Shown here one piece after another: positions 21,233 through 30,361 of a stretch of DNA of 64,000 nucleotides; within the stretch, counting starts at the first letter, position 1, and every line of letters begins with the position of its first letter. Source of the stretch: Pseudomonadota bacterium (GTDB lineage: Bacteria; Desulfobacterota; Desulfobacteria; Desulfobacterales; Desulfolunaceae); NCBI GenBank assembly GCA_018818835.1, contig JAHIRD010000019.1, positions 1 to 64,000 of the forward strand, given 5' to 3'. Under the pieces are notes generated by a model. The model was not told where the DNA came from. It saw nothing but the letters and a program-made list of their open reading frames with translations, and ran no database searches. Made by a program: the position numbers and the translations under genes.

Positions 21233-21662
21233 GATACTCTCCTCTTAAAAAACCTTAACATGTCATCCAGGGTTCCAGAAACGAATATCTTTGGGAATTG
21301 CAACCATTGAGCCAAAGGTCAACTGGCCAAGCGACAAAATGCAACATACCTATATTTATATGTTTTTAACCATTAGCCCAATACAGATACAGCCACGGGG
21401 CCTCATGGTTATTGTCGGTCTGCTTTACATCATGTAAAAAAAATGAATTGACTGATTTTTTTGCCAAAACGACGGCTGGTGGTAGAATTATCATCCTGCG
21501 ATGGCGATCCAAAATAGTCGTACGCGTACGAGAACGAGTACGAATAATTCGGAAGTACGTCGCCAACCACAACAGCTGGAGGCGACTCATAAAACTGCAC
21601 GCCTCAGCTTGGCGATGGGAGGCAAAAGCCATAACCCTTTGGGGCCTAAGCCTCCTTAACCA
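21233..21662. other. Gene-free spacer with GTACGAGTACG-type repeat
   Basis: This spacer contains a short run of related hexamers (CGTACGCGTACGAGAACG, then AGTACGA) at about 21519-21545, including the perfect palindrome CGTACGCGTACG. ORFs crossing it on both strands owe their Arg/Val alternation to this repeat and look spurious. I see no gene here. Confidence 0.55.
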
Positions 21663-22235
21663 TCATTTGCTACCTTCGGAGATAGAATCGACATCCAGGG
21701 GAAAGGTATAGCCGGCGTCCCGATAAATGCTCTGGATGCGTAGCATATCATTCACTTTATTGTCCGTGGGGATCACTTCACCCAACCAGCGAGTGACTTT
21801 ATTTTCATTATCAAGATACCAGCAGATGATTGAGACATCCGCTTCTTTGGCAATATGCCAGAATCCGGTCTTGATTGTTCTCACACCTTTTCTCGTCCCT
21901 TCAGGAACAATGGCCAGGAGGAATTCATCCCGCTCTTTGAACAGATCCACCATCTGCCCCACGACACCCTTGGCGACGTTCCGATCCACGGGGATCCCCC
22001 CCATCATCCGCAAAAAACCTGCCATGGGCCCACGAAACCATTCTTTTTTGATCATGATATGGCCCGTTCGTTTGATGATTTTAAAGCCGGTAAATGCCCT
22101 GACTGTATCCATGTTCGTGGTGTGGGGAAAACCAATGAGCACATGTCTCTTTAAAAAATAATCGGGAATGGGTTCAAACCGCCAACCCATTATCGTATAC
22201 AAGAATCTTCCAAACAGACTCAATAGTGTTTTCAT
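21663..22235 (-). CDS. PlsC-like 1-acylglycerol-3-phosphate acyltransferase family protein
   Basis: The protein has the acyltransferase motifs HTTNMD (HX4D catalytic pair), GIPVDR and VPEGTRKG in the expected order. It probably transfers an acyl chain to a glycerol-phosphate-type lipid at the inner membrane. A further in-frame ATG at 22271 lacks a ribosome site, whereas GGGAG precedes the ATG at 22235, so I use that start (190 residues). This is close to the short bacterial members of the family. It is downstream of gene remnants (22377-22723). The exact substrate cannot be told. Confidence 0.85.
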   Translation of the reverse strand: MKTLLSLFGRFLYTIMGWRFEPIPDYFLKRHVLIGFPHTTNMDTVRAFTGFKIIKRTGHIMIKKEWFRGPMAGFLRMMGGIPVDRNVAKGVVGQMVDLFKERDEFLLAIVPEGTRKGVRTIKTGFWHIAKEADVSIICWYLDNENKVTRWLGEVIPTDNKVNDMLRIQSIYRDAGYTFPLDVDSISEGSK

Positions 22236-22376
22236 AAAACCGTCTCCCGTGGGTACCTGATCCTGATTCATACGGCGTTTTCTGCGTAAAAAAGCAGAAC
22301 GCCCCTAACAGGGCGGTTCTCCCCCATCCCCTAACCACGTGGAAAAACACGGAACGCCAAAATATTCAATTCATCC

Positions 22377-22580
22377 TTAATTTTCACGTTCCGGCGGTTC
22401 AACTGCCCTTCGTGAAATAAATGTCATCGTTTTATATCCCTTATAAAAATAAAATTCAATGCCAGAGAAAAATTCTTCGCCCTCCCCAACCCCATGGGCC
22501 CAAACACCCCTTAAATGATACATCTCCATGTCTTTATGGCCAGGCACTCGCGCATCAAAGTCCGTATTCCGCCCGTTCAA
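22377..22580 (-). pseudogene. Small orphan reading frame, possible gene remnant
   Basis: A 67-codon frame opens with TTG and encodes a protein with the stretch GVWAHGVGEGEEFFSGIEF, which vaguely recalls the end of a PilZ domain. It overlaps the remnant above it in a different frame and lacks a good start. It could be the tail of a decayed gene or a real short gene. I do not recognise it with confidence. Confidence 0.3.
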
Positions 22581-22723
22581 TCAATCCCAGCTGCATATCC
22601 CTGTTGATGGTGACAAACACAATGATTTTCATGACGGATTCAAACTCCTTGACATCCATATCAACAAAACGTTTTGCCAATTCCACGTGAGTCTCCGGTG
22701 ATGTATACCATTTTACCTTTCAT
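22555..22723 (-). pseudogene. Remnant of a short-chain dehydrogenase/reductase gene
   Basis: A good ribosome site (AAAGGAG) and ATG at 22723 open a frame that reads MKGKMVYITGDSRGIGKT, the typical N-terminal NAD(P)-binding start of SDR enzymes, but it stops after 20 codons. In another frame (22686 down to 22555) the sequence reads FVDMDVKEFESVMKI, which resembles the mid-region of SDRs that precedes the catalytic Ser/Tyr segment. The catalytic YxxxK is missing. This looks like an SDR gene reduced by internal deletion and frameshift. It follows the activase gene directly. Confidence 0.6.
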
Positions 22724-22738
22724 AAATTTTAAGCTCCT

Positions 22739-23659
22739 TTAAGCACATTTTATTCCAGCGTCCCTGACCTGTTGTTTCAGACGAGTCAGAAGGTCCTTGT
22801 CCATCCAAGTTCCAAGGACTGCATCACCCTTCACAGGGTTCCCCATTCCAAGTTTGGCTAACTTGTCCTGCCAAAGGGGGTTGTATTCCAGAAGAAAGAG
22901 TTCAGGGATCCCCACGCTGTGTAAAAATGAAACAAGGCCTGCAATATTTTCTTCCGTGGCCGTGATTCCCGGAACAAGGGGTGTCCTGACACGAAGCTCC
23001 ACGGCCTTGTTTTGGGATAAGGCCCACAGTTTCCTGATATTATCCAGAATCAGATGGTTGCTGATCCCACAGTATTTTTTATGGAGAGAGGGGTCCACGA
23101 ATTTGATATCCACATAGACCGTGTCTGTATAGGGAAGAACCATTTTCTCAAAGCGATTAAAATCAAAATGGCCCGAGGTTTCCACCAGGGTATGGACGCC
23201 TTTTTTTTTCAAGGCCTGCAACAAATCGGACAAAAAGTCCATGTAAAGAGCCGGCTCCCCCCCGGATATGGTGACACCGCCCCTTGATGTCTGATAAAAA
23301 ACAAGATCTTTAAAAACCTGTTCACAGATCATGGAGATATCCGCTTCCTGCCCCACTTTTGAAAGGGCTTCGGATGGGCAGCTTTCCACACAGGCATAAC
23401 ACAGGCTGCACAGGTCCCTATCAATAAAAAACAGGTTCTTTTTATCGATAGCACCCAGTTTACAGGTTTCCCGGCAGGTTCCGCAATCCAGGCATACCGT
23501 GGGATCAAATGACAATTCCGGACCTGGTTTTTTACTTTCCGGATTATGGCACCACAAACAATCCAGGGGACAGCCTTTCATAAAGATCACAGACCGTATA
23601 CCGGGTCCGTCGTCCAGTGCATTGCCTTTGATGTCAAGAAACAAGGGTTTCGTGTTCAT
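22739..23659 (-). CDS. glycyl-radical enzyme activating protein (radical SAM)
   Basis: Activases of this type use S-adenosylmethionine and a 4Fe-4S cluster to create the glycyl radical on a partner enzyme. The 306 residues show the radical SAM motif C30-x3-C34-x2-C37, two ferredoxin-type 4Fe-4S cysteine sets between about 54 and 98 (CLDCGTCRETC, CSLCYACVESC) and the SAM-binding SGGEPALY. The partner enzyme, a pyruvate formate-lyase-like protein with a glycyl-radical loop, is not in the window. The start overlaps the TetR-type gene by four bases. Confidence 0.93.
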   Translation of the reverse strand: MNTKPLFLDIKGNALDDGPGIRSVIFMKGCPLDCLWCHNPESKKPGPELSFDPTVCLDCGTCRETCKLGAIDKKNLFFIDRDLCSLCYACVESCPSEALSKVGQEADISMICEQVFKDLVFYQTSRGGVTISGGEPALYMDFLSDLLQALKKKGVHTLVETSGHFDFNRFEKMVLPYTDTVYVDIKFVDPSLHKKYCGISNHLILDNIRKLWALSQNKAVELRVRTPLVPGITATEENIAGLVSFLHSVGIPELFLLEYNPLWQDKLAKLGMGNPVKGDAVLGTWMDKDLLTRLKQQVRDAGIKCA

Positions 23660-24318
23660 GGCTCTGTCCTATTCTCTCTGGTTATATAAGGTGCGATGAG
23701 ATCATCTGTCATGCGTTTGAGGGCCTGGTCAGCCTGGTCACTGACTTCCTGCATGACCCGGCTGTTGTACAAAGATACAATGCCGTGAAGTTGGCTCCAT
23801 AATTTCAAAAGGAGATAGGGTATGTCCGTATCCGGAAACTGCCCGGATGATCGGGTCACATCGCTGAGAAGCCCAAGCCCCAATTCAGCGAGCTTCAGGG
23901 CTGTGGTTTTTTCCTGATAAGCCGCAGGTTCCAGGGGGGTGCCCAGGTAATCCGTGTACTTGGGGACGTCAAGGTTGAACATGATGTTGTAATAATTCTT
24001 GTTTGTGATCCCGAATCGGACATACTCGCGGCACAAGGCCGCAAATTTTTCCGAAGGATCATCATAGACCGTTCCTGTTTCAATGGCCTTTTCATACATG
24101 ATCTCAAAACCCCGGGTGAGTACCATGATATAGATTTCTTCCTTGTTGGAAAAATAATTATAAATGGTTTTTGCCGCAATTCCGATCCGTGAGGCCAATT
24201 TACGCATACTCAGATGATCAAACCCGTCTTTTGCGATGATTTCAAGGGCCGTTTCAAGGATGCTGATTTTCACTGCCTCAATTTCTTTTGGACTTCGCTT
24301 TATTTTTGGCACAGTCAA
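23656..24318 (-). CDS. TetR family transcriptional regulator
   Basis: This 220-residue repressor-type protein has an N-terminal helix-turn-helix (ILETALEIIAKDGFDHLSMR, then IGIAAKTIYNYFSNKEE) and a variable all-helical ligand domain. It starts with TTG preceded by AGGGGAATAC. It is co-transcribed with the activase through a four-base overlap, so it probably controls that gene and itself. A palindromic operator candidate lies upstream (24352-24370). The ligand is unknown. Confidence 0.92.
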   Translation of the reverse strand: MTVPKIKRSPKEIEAVKISILETALEIIAKDGFDHLSMRKLASRIGIAAKTIYNYFSNKEEIYIMVLTRGFEIMYEKAIETGTVYDDPSEKFAALCREYVRFGITNKNYYNIMFNLDVPKYTDYLGTPLEPAAYQEKTTALKLAELGLGLLSDVTRSSGQFPDTDIPYLLLKLWSQLHGIVSLYNSRVMQEVSDQADQALKRMTDDLIAPYITRENRTEP

Positions 24319-24351
24319 GTATTCCCCTGATATAAAAACAAATTTAAAAAA

Positions 24352-24370
24352 GTAACGGCGTTACCGTAAC
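24352..24370. promoter_or_regulatory. Candidate TetR operator (overlapping palindromes)
   Basis: Two interleaved palindromes lie here: GTAACGGCGTTAC (24352-24364) and GTTACCGTAAC (24360-24370). They are 34 bases upstream of the TetR start, in the position expected for an autoregulatory operator. The remaining sequence to the HD-GYP gene (24371-24668) is AT-rich and shows no gene. Confidence 0.55.
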
Positions 24371-24668
24371 TTTGTTTTCGCGTCATGTCAAGCCATTTGC
24401 ATCACCAAAAACATATAATAATAAAAATGGCCCCAATAGGTTAGGGACAAGCCTGTGGGAGTTTATTCCGGACAGGCATGAAAAACGTTAAAAAACATTT
24501 ATATTGATTTTTAATCCCCAATTTTCTATCTGTTTGAATATCACATGGGGGCATAATCATTTTTTTATAGACTTTGTTTCGAGCGGCTCTTTCAACACTA
24601 AAATGTGACAAAGGGTTTTAACCCATTCCCCAATGGGCCGCCAACGAACATAAATTAAGGATTTCTGC

Positions 24669-26003
24669 ATGGTCAAAACCATTGATAGAACCATGAATAT
24701 CAGAACATTTCACCAAAAAATTGCAGGACGGATGGCAGGGGCAGGGCTGATTCTGGCCCTGGTTAGCGGCGGGTTTTCCGGATGGTATCAGAACAGAATT
24801 CTTATGAATGAGATATCCCAGAAAGCCGTGCTTGTCATGGGTCAGCTTGACAAGCACGTGGCCCAGGTGACCCAGACCCCGATGTGGCAGGAAAAAAGTA
24901 GGCTTGAACAGGATTTGAATGCATTTTTCATGGATTCTGAATGGTCCGAAAACCTGGGACAGTTCAGATCCGTAGATATCTATAATAATAATTTTGAACG
25001 AATCGCCTCGGTGATCGACCCCCAGTCCCCCCCTTCTGAAGATCTCAATAACCAAAAAGCGAGTGCCTCTCTGGCCCTGAAGGCAAATATGACCCGCCAG
25101 CAGGACACCTGCACATTCCAAGGGGTGCGTTACATCATCACAGCCACACCCATCCAGGTGACCGGAATCGGTACCATGGCCTATGTGGAAACAATTTTCA
25201 GTGTGTCGCCCAAGGTCCTTTCCCAGGCCCGTATGGCAGCGTATTGGTCAGCTGCCGGAGTCTTTATCATGATTCTGTTGACCACGGTTATACTGTTTCC
25301 CGTAATTATGTCCCTCACCCACAGAATGGGCAATCTGGCCCTCAATCTTTTGCATTCCAACATGGAAACCCTGGAAATGCTGGGCAGTGCCATTTCCAAG
25401 AGGGACAGCGATACCGAAACCCATAACTACCGGGTCACCCTTTACGCCGTCAGCCTTGCAGAAACCGTGGGGCTTGAACCCTTGAAAATCCAGGGTCTGA
25501 TCAAGGGGGCCTTTCTCCATGATGTGGGTAAAATAGGTGTCCAGGACACCATTCTGCACAAACCGGGGCGCCTGGACAGCGAGGAATTTGAGACCATCAA
25601 AAACCAGACCCGTTTCGGCCTTGACATGGTCAACCGATCCCAGTGGCTTGACGACGCCAACCAGGTGGTGGCTTACCATCATGAGCGGTACGACGGCAGC
25701 GGGTATTTTGCCGGTCTGGTGGGAGATGAAATCCCCATGGTGGCCCGGATATTCACCATCGCCAATGTCTTTGACGCCCTCACATCCAAGCGTCCATACA
25801 AAGAGCCCTTATCCCTGGACCAGACCATGGAAATCCTGCACAAGGATAAAGGCACCCATTTTGATCCGGAACTGGTGGATGCTTTCAGTGGCATCGCCCC
25901 GGCCCTCTATCAAAATTTCTCCTGCCGGGATGATCATTCACTGCAGAATCTTCTTTCCGTGATCCGTGAACGATACTTTCGTGACCACACAGTGATTCAT
26001 TGA
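24669..26003 (+). CDS. membrane-bound HD-GYP cyclic-di-GMP phosphodiesterase
   Basis: The 444 residues have a membrane helix (about 21-39), a periplasmic sensor region of about 150 residues, a second membrane helix (about 192-214) and a cytoplasmic HD-GYP domain. The catalytic features are HDVGKIG (His284-Asp285), the paired histidines and GYP-type loop in HHERYDGSGY (337-346), and RIFTIANVFDALTSKRPYK. It should degrade cyclic-di-GMP in response to a periplasmic signal. AAGGA lies 8 bases before the ATG used. It is a single-gene unit divergent from the TetR operon. Confidence 0.92.
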   Translation: MVKTIDRTMNIRTFHQKIAGRMAGAGLILALVSGGFSGWYQNRILMNEISQKAVLVMGQLDKHVAQVTQTPMWQEKSRLEQDLNAFFMDSEWSENLGQFRSVDIYNNNFERIASVIDPQSPPSEDLNNQKASASLALKANMTRQQDTCTFQGVRYIITATPIQVTGIGTMAYVETIFSVSPKVLSQARMAAYWSAAGVFIMILLTTVILFPVIMSLTHRMGNLALNLLHSNMETLEMLGSAISKRDSDTETHNYRVTLYAVSLAETVGLEPLKIQGLIKGAFLHDVGKIGVQDTILHKPGRLDSEEFETIKNQTRFGLDMVNRSQWLDDANQVVAYHHERYDGSGYFAGLVGDEIPMVARIFTIANVFDALTSKRPYKEPLSLDQTMEILHKDKGTHFDPELVDAFSGIAPALYQNFSCRDDHSLQNLLSVIRERYFRDHTVIH

Positions 26004-26310
26004 AAAGGCCGGATTAGTTGGCGTTAAACGTATAGACACGCTATTGCTATTTACGGATGGAAGCGTAAACACACATTCAAACATAGGCAGGGGACCTATC
26101 TTTGCGCCAATGAACCCGGTCCGACTCTGGATTCATTGAAACCCAATGAATACTTAAGGCGATTCGAGCATACATCGTCAACCCGATTGGACCGGGACAT
26201 AAGATGTCCGTTTTGGCCTATTTAAAGTCATATATGCCTCTTGTCCACAGTTATCAAACCCGTTACATTGAATTTTAATGAACCAATCACCTATTAAGAA
26301 GGAGGACCCC

Positions 26311-28581
26311 ATGGAAACATGGCATAAAACAGGATGTGTCTTGTGTGCACAAAACTGCGGTTTGGAAATCCTGGTCAAAGACAATACCATGATCAAGGTC
26401 CGCCCGGACAAGGAAAATCCGCGAAGTGAAGGCTATGCCTGTCGTAAAGGCTTAAACGTCATCTATCACCAGTATCCCAAAGGACGCCTCACTGAACCCT
26501 TGAAAAAGGTGAACAACACCTTTGTTCCCATTTCATGGGATCAGGCCCTTGACGAAATTGCCGAAAAACTAAAAGCAACCATAGATGAGCACGGCCCCAG
26601 GTCTCTGGCCTACCTGGGCTCCAGCGCCCAGGGCGGTCATTTTGAAGCGGCATTTGGTGTCAGCCTGCTCCGGAGCCTGGGGTCACAATACATGTACAGC
26701 TCAGGGGGCCAGGAGTTCAGCGGATCCTGGTGGCTTCAAGGACGCATGTTCGGAAAACAGTACAACATCACCGGACCGGATGACCATGAAACCGAGATGC
26801 TCGTGGCATGGGGCTGGAACGGAATGCAGAGCCACCAGATACCCCAGGCCCGGAAAATACTGAAAAAGATCAGTCAGGATCCGGAGCGACTTCTGGTGGC
26901 GATTGACCCCAGACGTAGCGAAACCGCAGCCATTGCCAACATACATCTGGCCATCAGGCCCGGAACCGACGCCCTTTTGATGAAAGCCATGATCGCCCTT
27001 ATCCTGGCCCAAGGATGGGAGGACACAGCTTATATTGAGGCCCATGTCGAAGGGTTTGAAACCATCCGTCCCTGGTTTGAAAACATGGATGTCCGTTCTG
27101 CCATTGAGGTCTGCGAACTTTCCTATGAAACCGTCCATGAATTATGTCGACTGATGACCACCAGACGCTGGAGTGTGCACCCGGACCTGGGCATCTACAT
27201 GGGACGACACAGCACCCTCAATTCATATTTCATGAATATTTTAGGCGCCATTTGCGGCATTTTCGGTAAACGGGGCGGGAACATCATCCCTGGCATGGTC
27301 ATGCCTATGGGGTTTCATGCGGACGAGCGCAACCCCAAAACCTGGCGGACCGTGACTACAAACATGCCGCCGGCTGCCGCTGGATCGTTTCCGCCAAGTG
27401 TGCTTCCTGAAGAAATCCTGAGCGATCATCCCGAGAGGCTTCGGGCCATCATTGTCAGTGCATGCAACCCCTTGCGGGCCTGGCCGGACACCCAGGCCCT
27501 GGAAAAAGCCTTTTCCAGCCTTGACCTCCTGGTGGTCCATGACATTGTCATGAGTGAGACGGCACGTTTGGCTGATTATGTTCTGCCCTGCCGAACCTTT
27601 TATGAGTCCTGGGACGGGACATTTTTCCCCATGACCTATCCCAATGTCTACTTTCAAATGAGACGCCCTGTTGTTCAGCCCCCGGAACAATGCCTGGAAT
27701 CGTCCCAGATCTTTACACGGCTGGCCCTTAAGCTGGGCCTGGTCCCGGAAATCCCCGCTGGGGTATTGGAAGCCGTAGCCCAGGACCGAATGACCTTTGG
27801 CGCCAAACTCATGGAGTGGATCGGAACCCATCCCGAGCACCTGCCCAAAATGACATTCATTCTTGCCGAAACACTGGGTAAACACTGGAACAGTGCCGCC
27901 CTTGCAGCCCTGTGGGGCATGATGATGACCGCACCCAAAGCCTTTAGAAAAAATGCCGCTCGGATCGGTTTTGAGACTGGGTTTGACATGGGTGACAGAA
28001 TTTTCCAAGCCATTCTTGATTCTCCCCAGGGGCTATGGGTCGGAACGGCTGATGTGGCAAACAACCTGGATGCGGTTCGAACCCCTTCGGGTAAAATTGA
28101 GCTTCTTGTTCCGGAAATGGAAGACTTGGCCAAACGCATTGATGCCCAAAGCGAAACTGAAGGCCTCTGCATGCCCGATAACTTTCCTTTTGTCTTGAAT
28201 GCGGGCCGTCACATGGACACCAACATCAACACCCTCATGCGCAATCCCGAATGGAACAAGGGAAAACGTGCCTGTACCGTTGCGATCAACCCAACGGATG
28301 CACAAAAACTTAGCCTTGACAATGGCGACTCTGTTCGGGTAACAACCGAAGCCGGAAGTGCAGTGGGTGAAATCGAGGTCTCAGACCAGGTTCGAATCGG
28401 GTCGGTCCTTATTCCCCACGGCTTTGGCTTGATCTACGATGGAAACGTATACGGCATCAATGTCAACCACTTGACTAAAAATACCCATCGGGACTTCATA
28501 GGCACCCCCATACACCGGTTTGTGCCCTGTGGATTGGAAAAGGTCATGAAGAAAAACATGCCTCCGGCGGCCAGCTTTTAG
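26311..28581 (+). CDS. molybdopterin-dependent oxidoreductase (DMSO reductase superfamily)
   Basis: This large catalytic subunit carries a bis-molybdopterin (Mo or W) cofactor and one 4Fe-4S cluster. The cluster motif is near the N-terminus as CVLCAQNC with a fourth Cys in YACRKGL. The ISWDQALDEIAEKL segment, the IDPRRSETA loop, DYVLPCRTFYESWDG and a C-terminal Molydop_binding domain (NPTDAQKLSLDNGDSVRV) follow. No twin-arginine leader is present, so it is likely cytoplasmic. GGAGG precedes the ATG at 26311, giving 756 residues. No in-frame TGA (selenocysteine) is seen. The substrate is unknown, and no electron-transfer subunit is adjacent. Confidence 0.9.
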   Translation: METWHKTGCVLCAQNCGLEILVKDNTMIKVRPDKENPRSEGYACRKGLNVIYHQYPKGRLTEPLKKVNNTFVPISWDQALDEIAEKLKATIDEHGPRSLAYLGSSAQGGHFEAAFGVSLLRSLGSQYMYSSGGQEFSGSWWLQGRMFGKQYNITGPDDHETEMLVAWGWNGMQSHQIPQARKILKKISQDPERLLVAIDPRRSETAAIANIHLAIRPGTDALLMKAMIALILAQGWEDTAYIEAHVEGFETIRPWFENMDVRSAIEVCELSYETVHELCRLMTTRRWSVHPDLGIYMGRHSTLNSYFMNILGAICGIFGKRGGNIIPGMVMPMGFHADERNPKTWRTVTTNMPPAAAGSFPPSVLPEEILSDHPERLRAIIVSACNPLRAWPDTQALEKAFSSLDLLVVHDIVMSETARLADYVLPCRTFYESWDGTFFPMTYPNVYFQMRRPVVQPPEQCLESSQIFTRLALKLGLVPEIPAGVLEAVAQDRMTFGAKLMEWIGTHPEHLPKMTFILAETLGKHWNSAALAALWGMMMTAPKAFRKNAARIGFETGFDMGDRIFQAILDSPQGLWVGTADVANNLDAVRTPSGKIELLVPEMEDLAKRIDAQSETEGLCMPDNFPFVLNAGRHMDTNINTLMRNPEWNKGKRACTVAINPTDAQKLSLDNGDSVRVTTEAGSAVGEIEVSDQVRIGSVLIPHGFGLIYDGNVYGINVNHLTKNTHRDFIGTPIHRFVPCGLEKVMKKNMPPAASF

Positions 28582-28695
28582 AAAGCTGGGCAAATGGGTT
28601 GAGTCATTATTCTTGTCCCAGGCCAGAGTTAGGGCGCGAGTATATTAGGGTGATTTTTATATTTTTTTTTGGTTGTGGCTGTGCCGCGCTGTGCT

Positions 28696-28731
28696 CTTCG
28701 TGTGATTCAGTGAGCCTCTCGAACGGGTGGT
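28696..28731. repeat. Dispersed repeat family B, copy 2
   Basis: This copy pairs with 20361-20396 (30 of 36 positions identical). It lies in the 190-base gap between the molybdopterin oxidoreductase and the FmdE-type gene. A perfect hairpin overlapping the preceding stop codon (CCAGCTTT/AAAGCTGG, about 28571-28589) lacks a T-run, so it is not a clear terminator. Confidence 0.6.
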
Positions 28732-28771
28732 GGATAAAATACCGAAATGACATATTCGGAAAGGATTTAAA

Positions 28772-30361
28772 ATGAAGATACGCGGCATGGCAATCGATGA
28801 CTATCTGGCAAAGGTTAAACAGTTTCACGGGCATCTGGCTCCGGGCATGGTTTGTGGGGGTTTCATGGTGGAGTTGGCTTACCGTAATTTACCTGAAGAG
28901 GGTTTTTACGATGTCATTGCCGAAACACGGGCCTGCCTACCCGATGCCATCCAGATACTGACCCCCTGCACCATCGGAAACGGCTGGCTTCAGATTATCG
29001 ACACCGGCCGGTTTGCACTCATGTTTTACGATAAATACACCGGCCAGGGAGTTCGTGTGGCCATGGATCCCTCACGATTGAAAAACTGGCCCGAAGCCCA
29101 TACCTGGGCCATGAAACTCAAACCAAAAAAGGAACAGGACAAAAAAAGACTCTTTGAAGAAATCATAGAGGCCGGTCCGAAACTATATAAGGTTGAGCGA
29201 ATCCAGGTCGATCGTGACAAATTCCCGAAAAAAGGAAAAATTTTCATCTGTGATTCCTGCCGGGAAAGTTACAGAGGATCCGAGGCCGGTCGTTGCGAGG
29301 CCTGCCAGGGCAAGGTCCCTTTTTCACAAGCCCGTGAGAATTCTTCGGGTTTGACGCCCATTTCTGTGGATAATGCTTCGGGGAAAACAGCTCTGCACGA
29401 TATGACCCGGATCCAGGCCTGTGTCAGCAAAGGCCCTGCGCTCAACAAGGGTGACACCATCAAACCAGGTGATATCAATCTACTGAAGTCCATGGGTAAG
29501 GAGCATATCTACGTGGAGGGGGACGGGCCATCCGACAAAACCCATATCCATGAAAACGATGCGGCCCTTGCCTTTGCCAAGGCCATGAAAGGTGACGGAA
29601 TCTCCTTTGATCCGAGCCCCCATGAAGGGAAGATTGATTTTACAGCTGACAGAGATGGAGTCCTTTGTATTGACACACAGCGCTTAATTCGATTTAACCG
29701 GCACCAGGGTGTCATGTGTGCAACAAAGCATTCATTCATACCCGTCACAAAAAAAATGACCGTGGCAGGAACCCGGGCCATTCCCCTTTATCTCCCGAAA
29801 ACCCTGTTCGAATCGGCCATGAAAGTCCTTGAAGACGGACCGCTCCTCTGGGTTGAGCCCTACAGGTTAAAACACATGGGCATCCTTGTAACCGGAACCG
29901 AGGTGGCCCAGGGCCTTGTCCAGGATGGCTTCACACCGATTCTGGACAATTGTGCACGTCATTTCAAGCTCCAGGTCGTTGATCGGGTCATTGTTCCGGA
30001 TGACCGAAACAAAATCGCCTGTGCCGCCCAGGATCTGATCACACGGGGAGCCGAGGTCCTTGTGGTCACCGGCGGGCTGTCCGTGGACCCCGACGATGTC
30101 ACCCGGGCTGCTCTTCTGGACGCCGGCATGGTAAACGAGATCTACGGCTCACCGGTCCTCCCCGGAGCCATGACTCTGATTGGCCAGATCGGGACCTGCA
30201 GGGTTATCGGAGTTCCGGCAGGGGCTCTTTATTTCAACCGAACCGCCTTTGATCTCATTTTCCCGAGACTTTTGGCCGACATGCCTCTGACACAAGCCGA
30301 TGTCGCCTTATTGGCCGAAGGCGGTTTTCTGGATTCCCAGAGACGGGAAAAGCTCCCATGA
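28772..30361 (+). CDS. FmdE-zinc ribbon-MogA-type fusion protein
   Basis: Three parts are visible in 529 residues. Residues 1-150 are an FmdE-type domain (FHGHLAPGMVCGG, LTPCTIGNGWLQIID, GQGVRVAMDP). Residues 156-180 form a zinc ribbon (C160, C163, C175, C178). Residues about 369-510 form a MogA/MoeA-type molybdopterin-binding domain (GILVTGTEVAQG, VVTGGLSVDPDDVTRAALLDAG). FmdE is known as an accessory subunit of formylmethanofuran dehydrogenase operons, and MogA/MoeA handle Mo insertion. Next to a molybdopterin oxidoreductase, a role in metal-cofactor delivery to that enzyme is a reasonable inference. AAAGGA precedes the ATG. Confidence 0.88.
   Translation: MKIRGMAIDDYLAKVKQFHGHLAPGMVCGGFMVELAYRNLPEEGFYDVIAETRACLPDAIQILTPCTIGNGWLQIIDTGRFALMFYDKYTGQGVRVAMDPSRLKNWPEAHTWAMKLKPKKEQDKKRLFEEIIEAGPKLYKVERIQVDRDKFPKKGKIFICDSCRESYRGSEAGRCEACQGKVPFSQARENSSGLTPISVDNASGKTALHDMTRIQACVSKGPALNKGDTIKPGDINLLKSMGKEHIYVEGDGPSDKTHIHENDAALAFAKAMKGDGISFDPSPHEGKIDFTADRDGVLCIDTQRLIRFNRHQGVMCATKHSFIPVTKKMTVAGTRAIPLYLPKTLFESAMKVLEDGPLLWVEPYRLKHMGILVTGTEVAQGLVQDGFTPILDNCARHFKLQVVDRVIVPDDRNKIACAAQDLITRGAEVLVVTGGLSVDPDDVTRAALLDAGMVNEIYGSPVLPGAMTLIGQIGTCRVIGVPAGALYFNRTAFDLIFPRLLADMPLTQADVALLAEGGFLDSQRREKLP

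Noticed and set aside
21366-21632. 88-codon Arg/Val-rich ORF
   Set aside because: Its composition comes from the CGTACGAGTACG-type repeat; there is no ribosome site or domain.
27241-28008. 255-codon open frame antisense to the molybdopterin oxidoreductase
   Set aside because: It is the complementary shadow of a strongly conserved coding sequence, has no domain and no ribosome site.
26311-28581. Possible selenocysteine enzyme
   Set aside because: No in-frame TGA occurs in the frame, and no SECIS-like stem was needed to read it.
28571-28589. Terminator after the molybdopterin oxidoreductase
   Set aside because: The stem is perfect but there is no T-run after it and it overlaps the stop codon.
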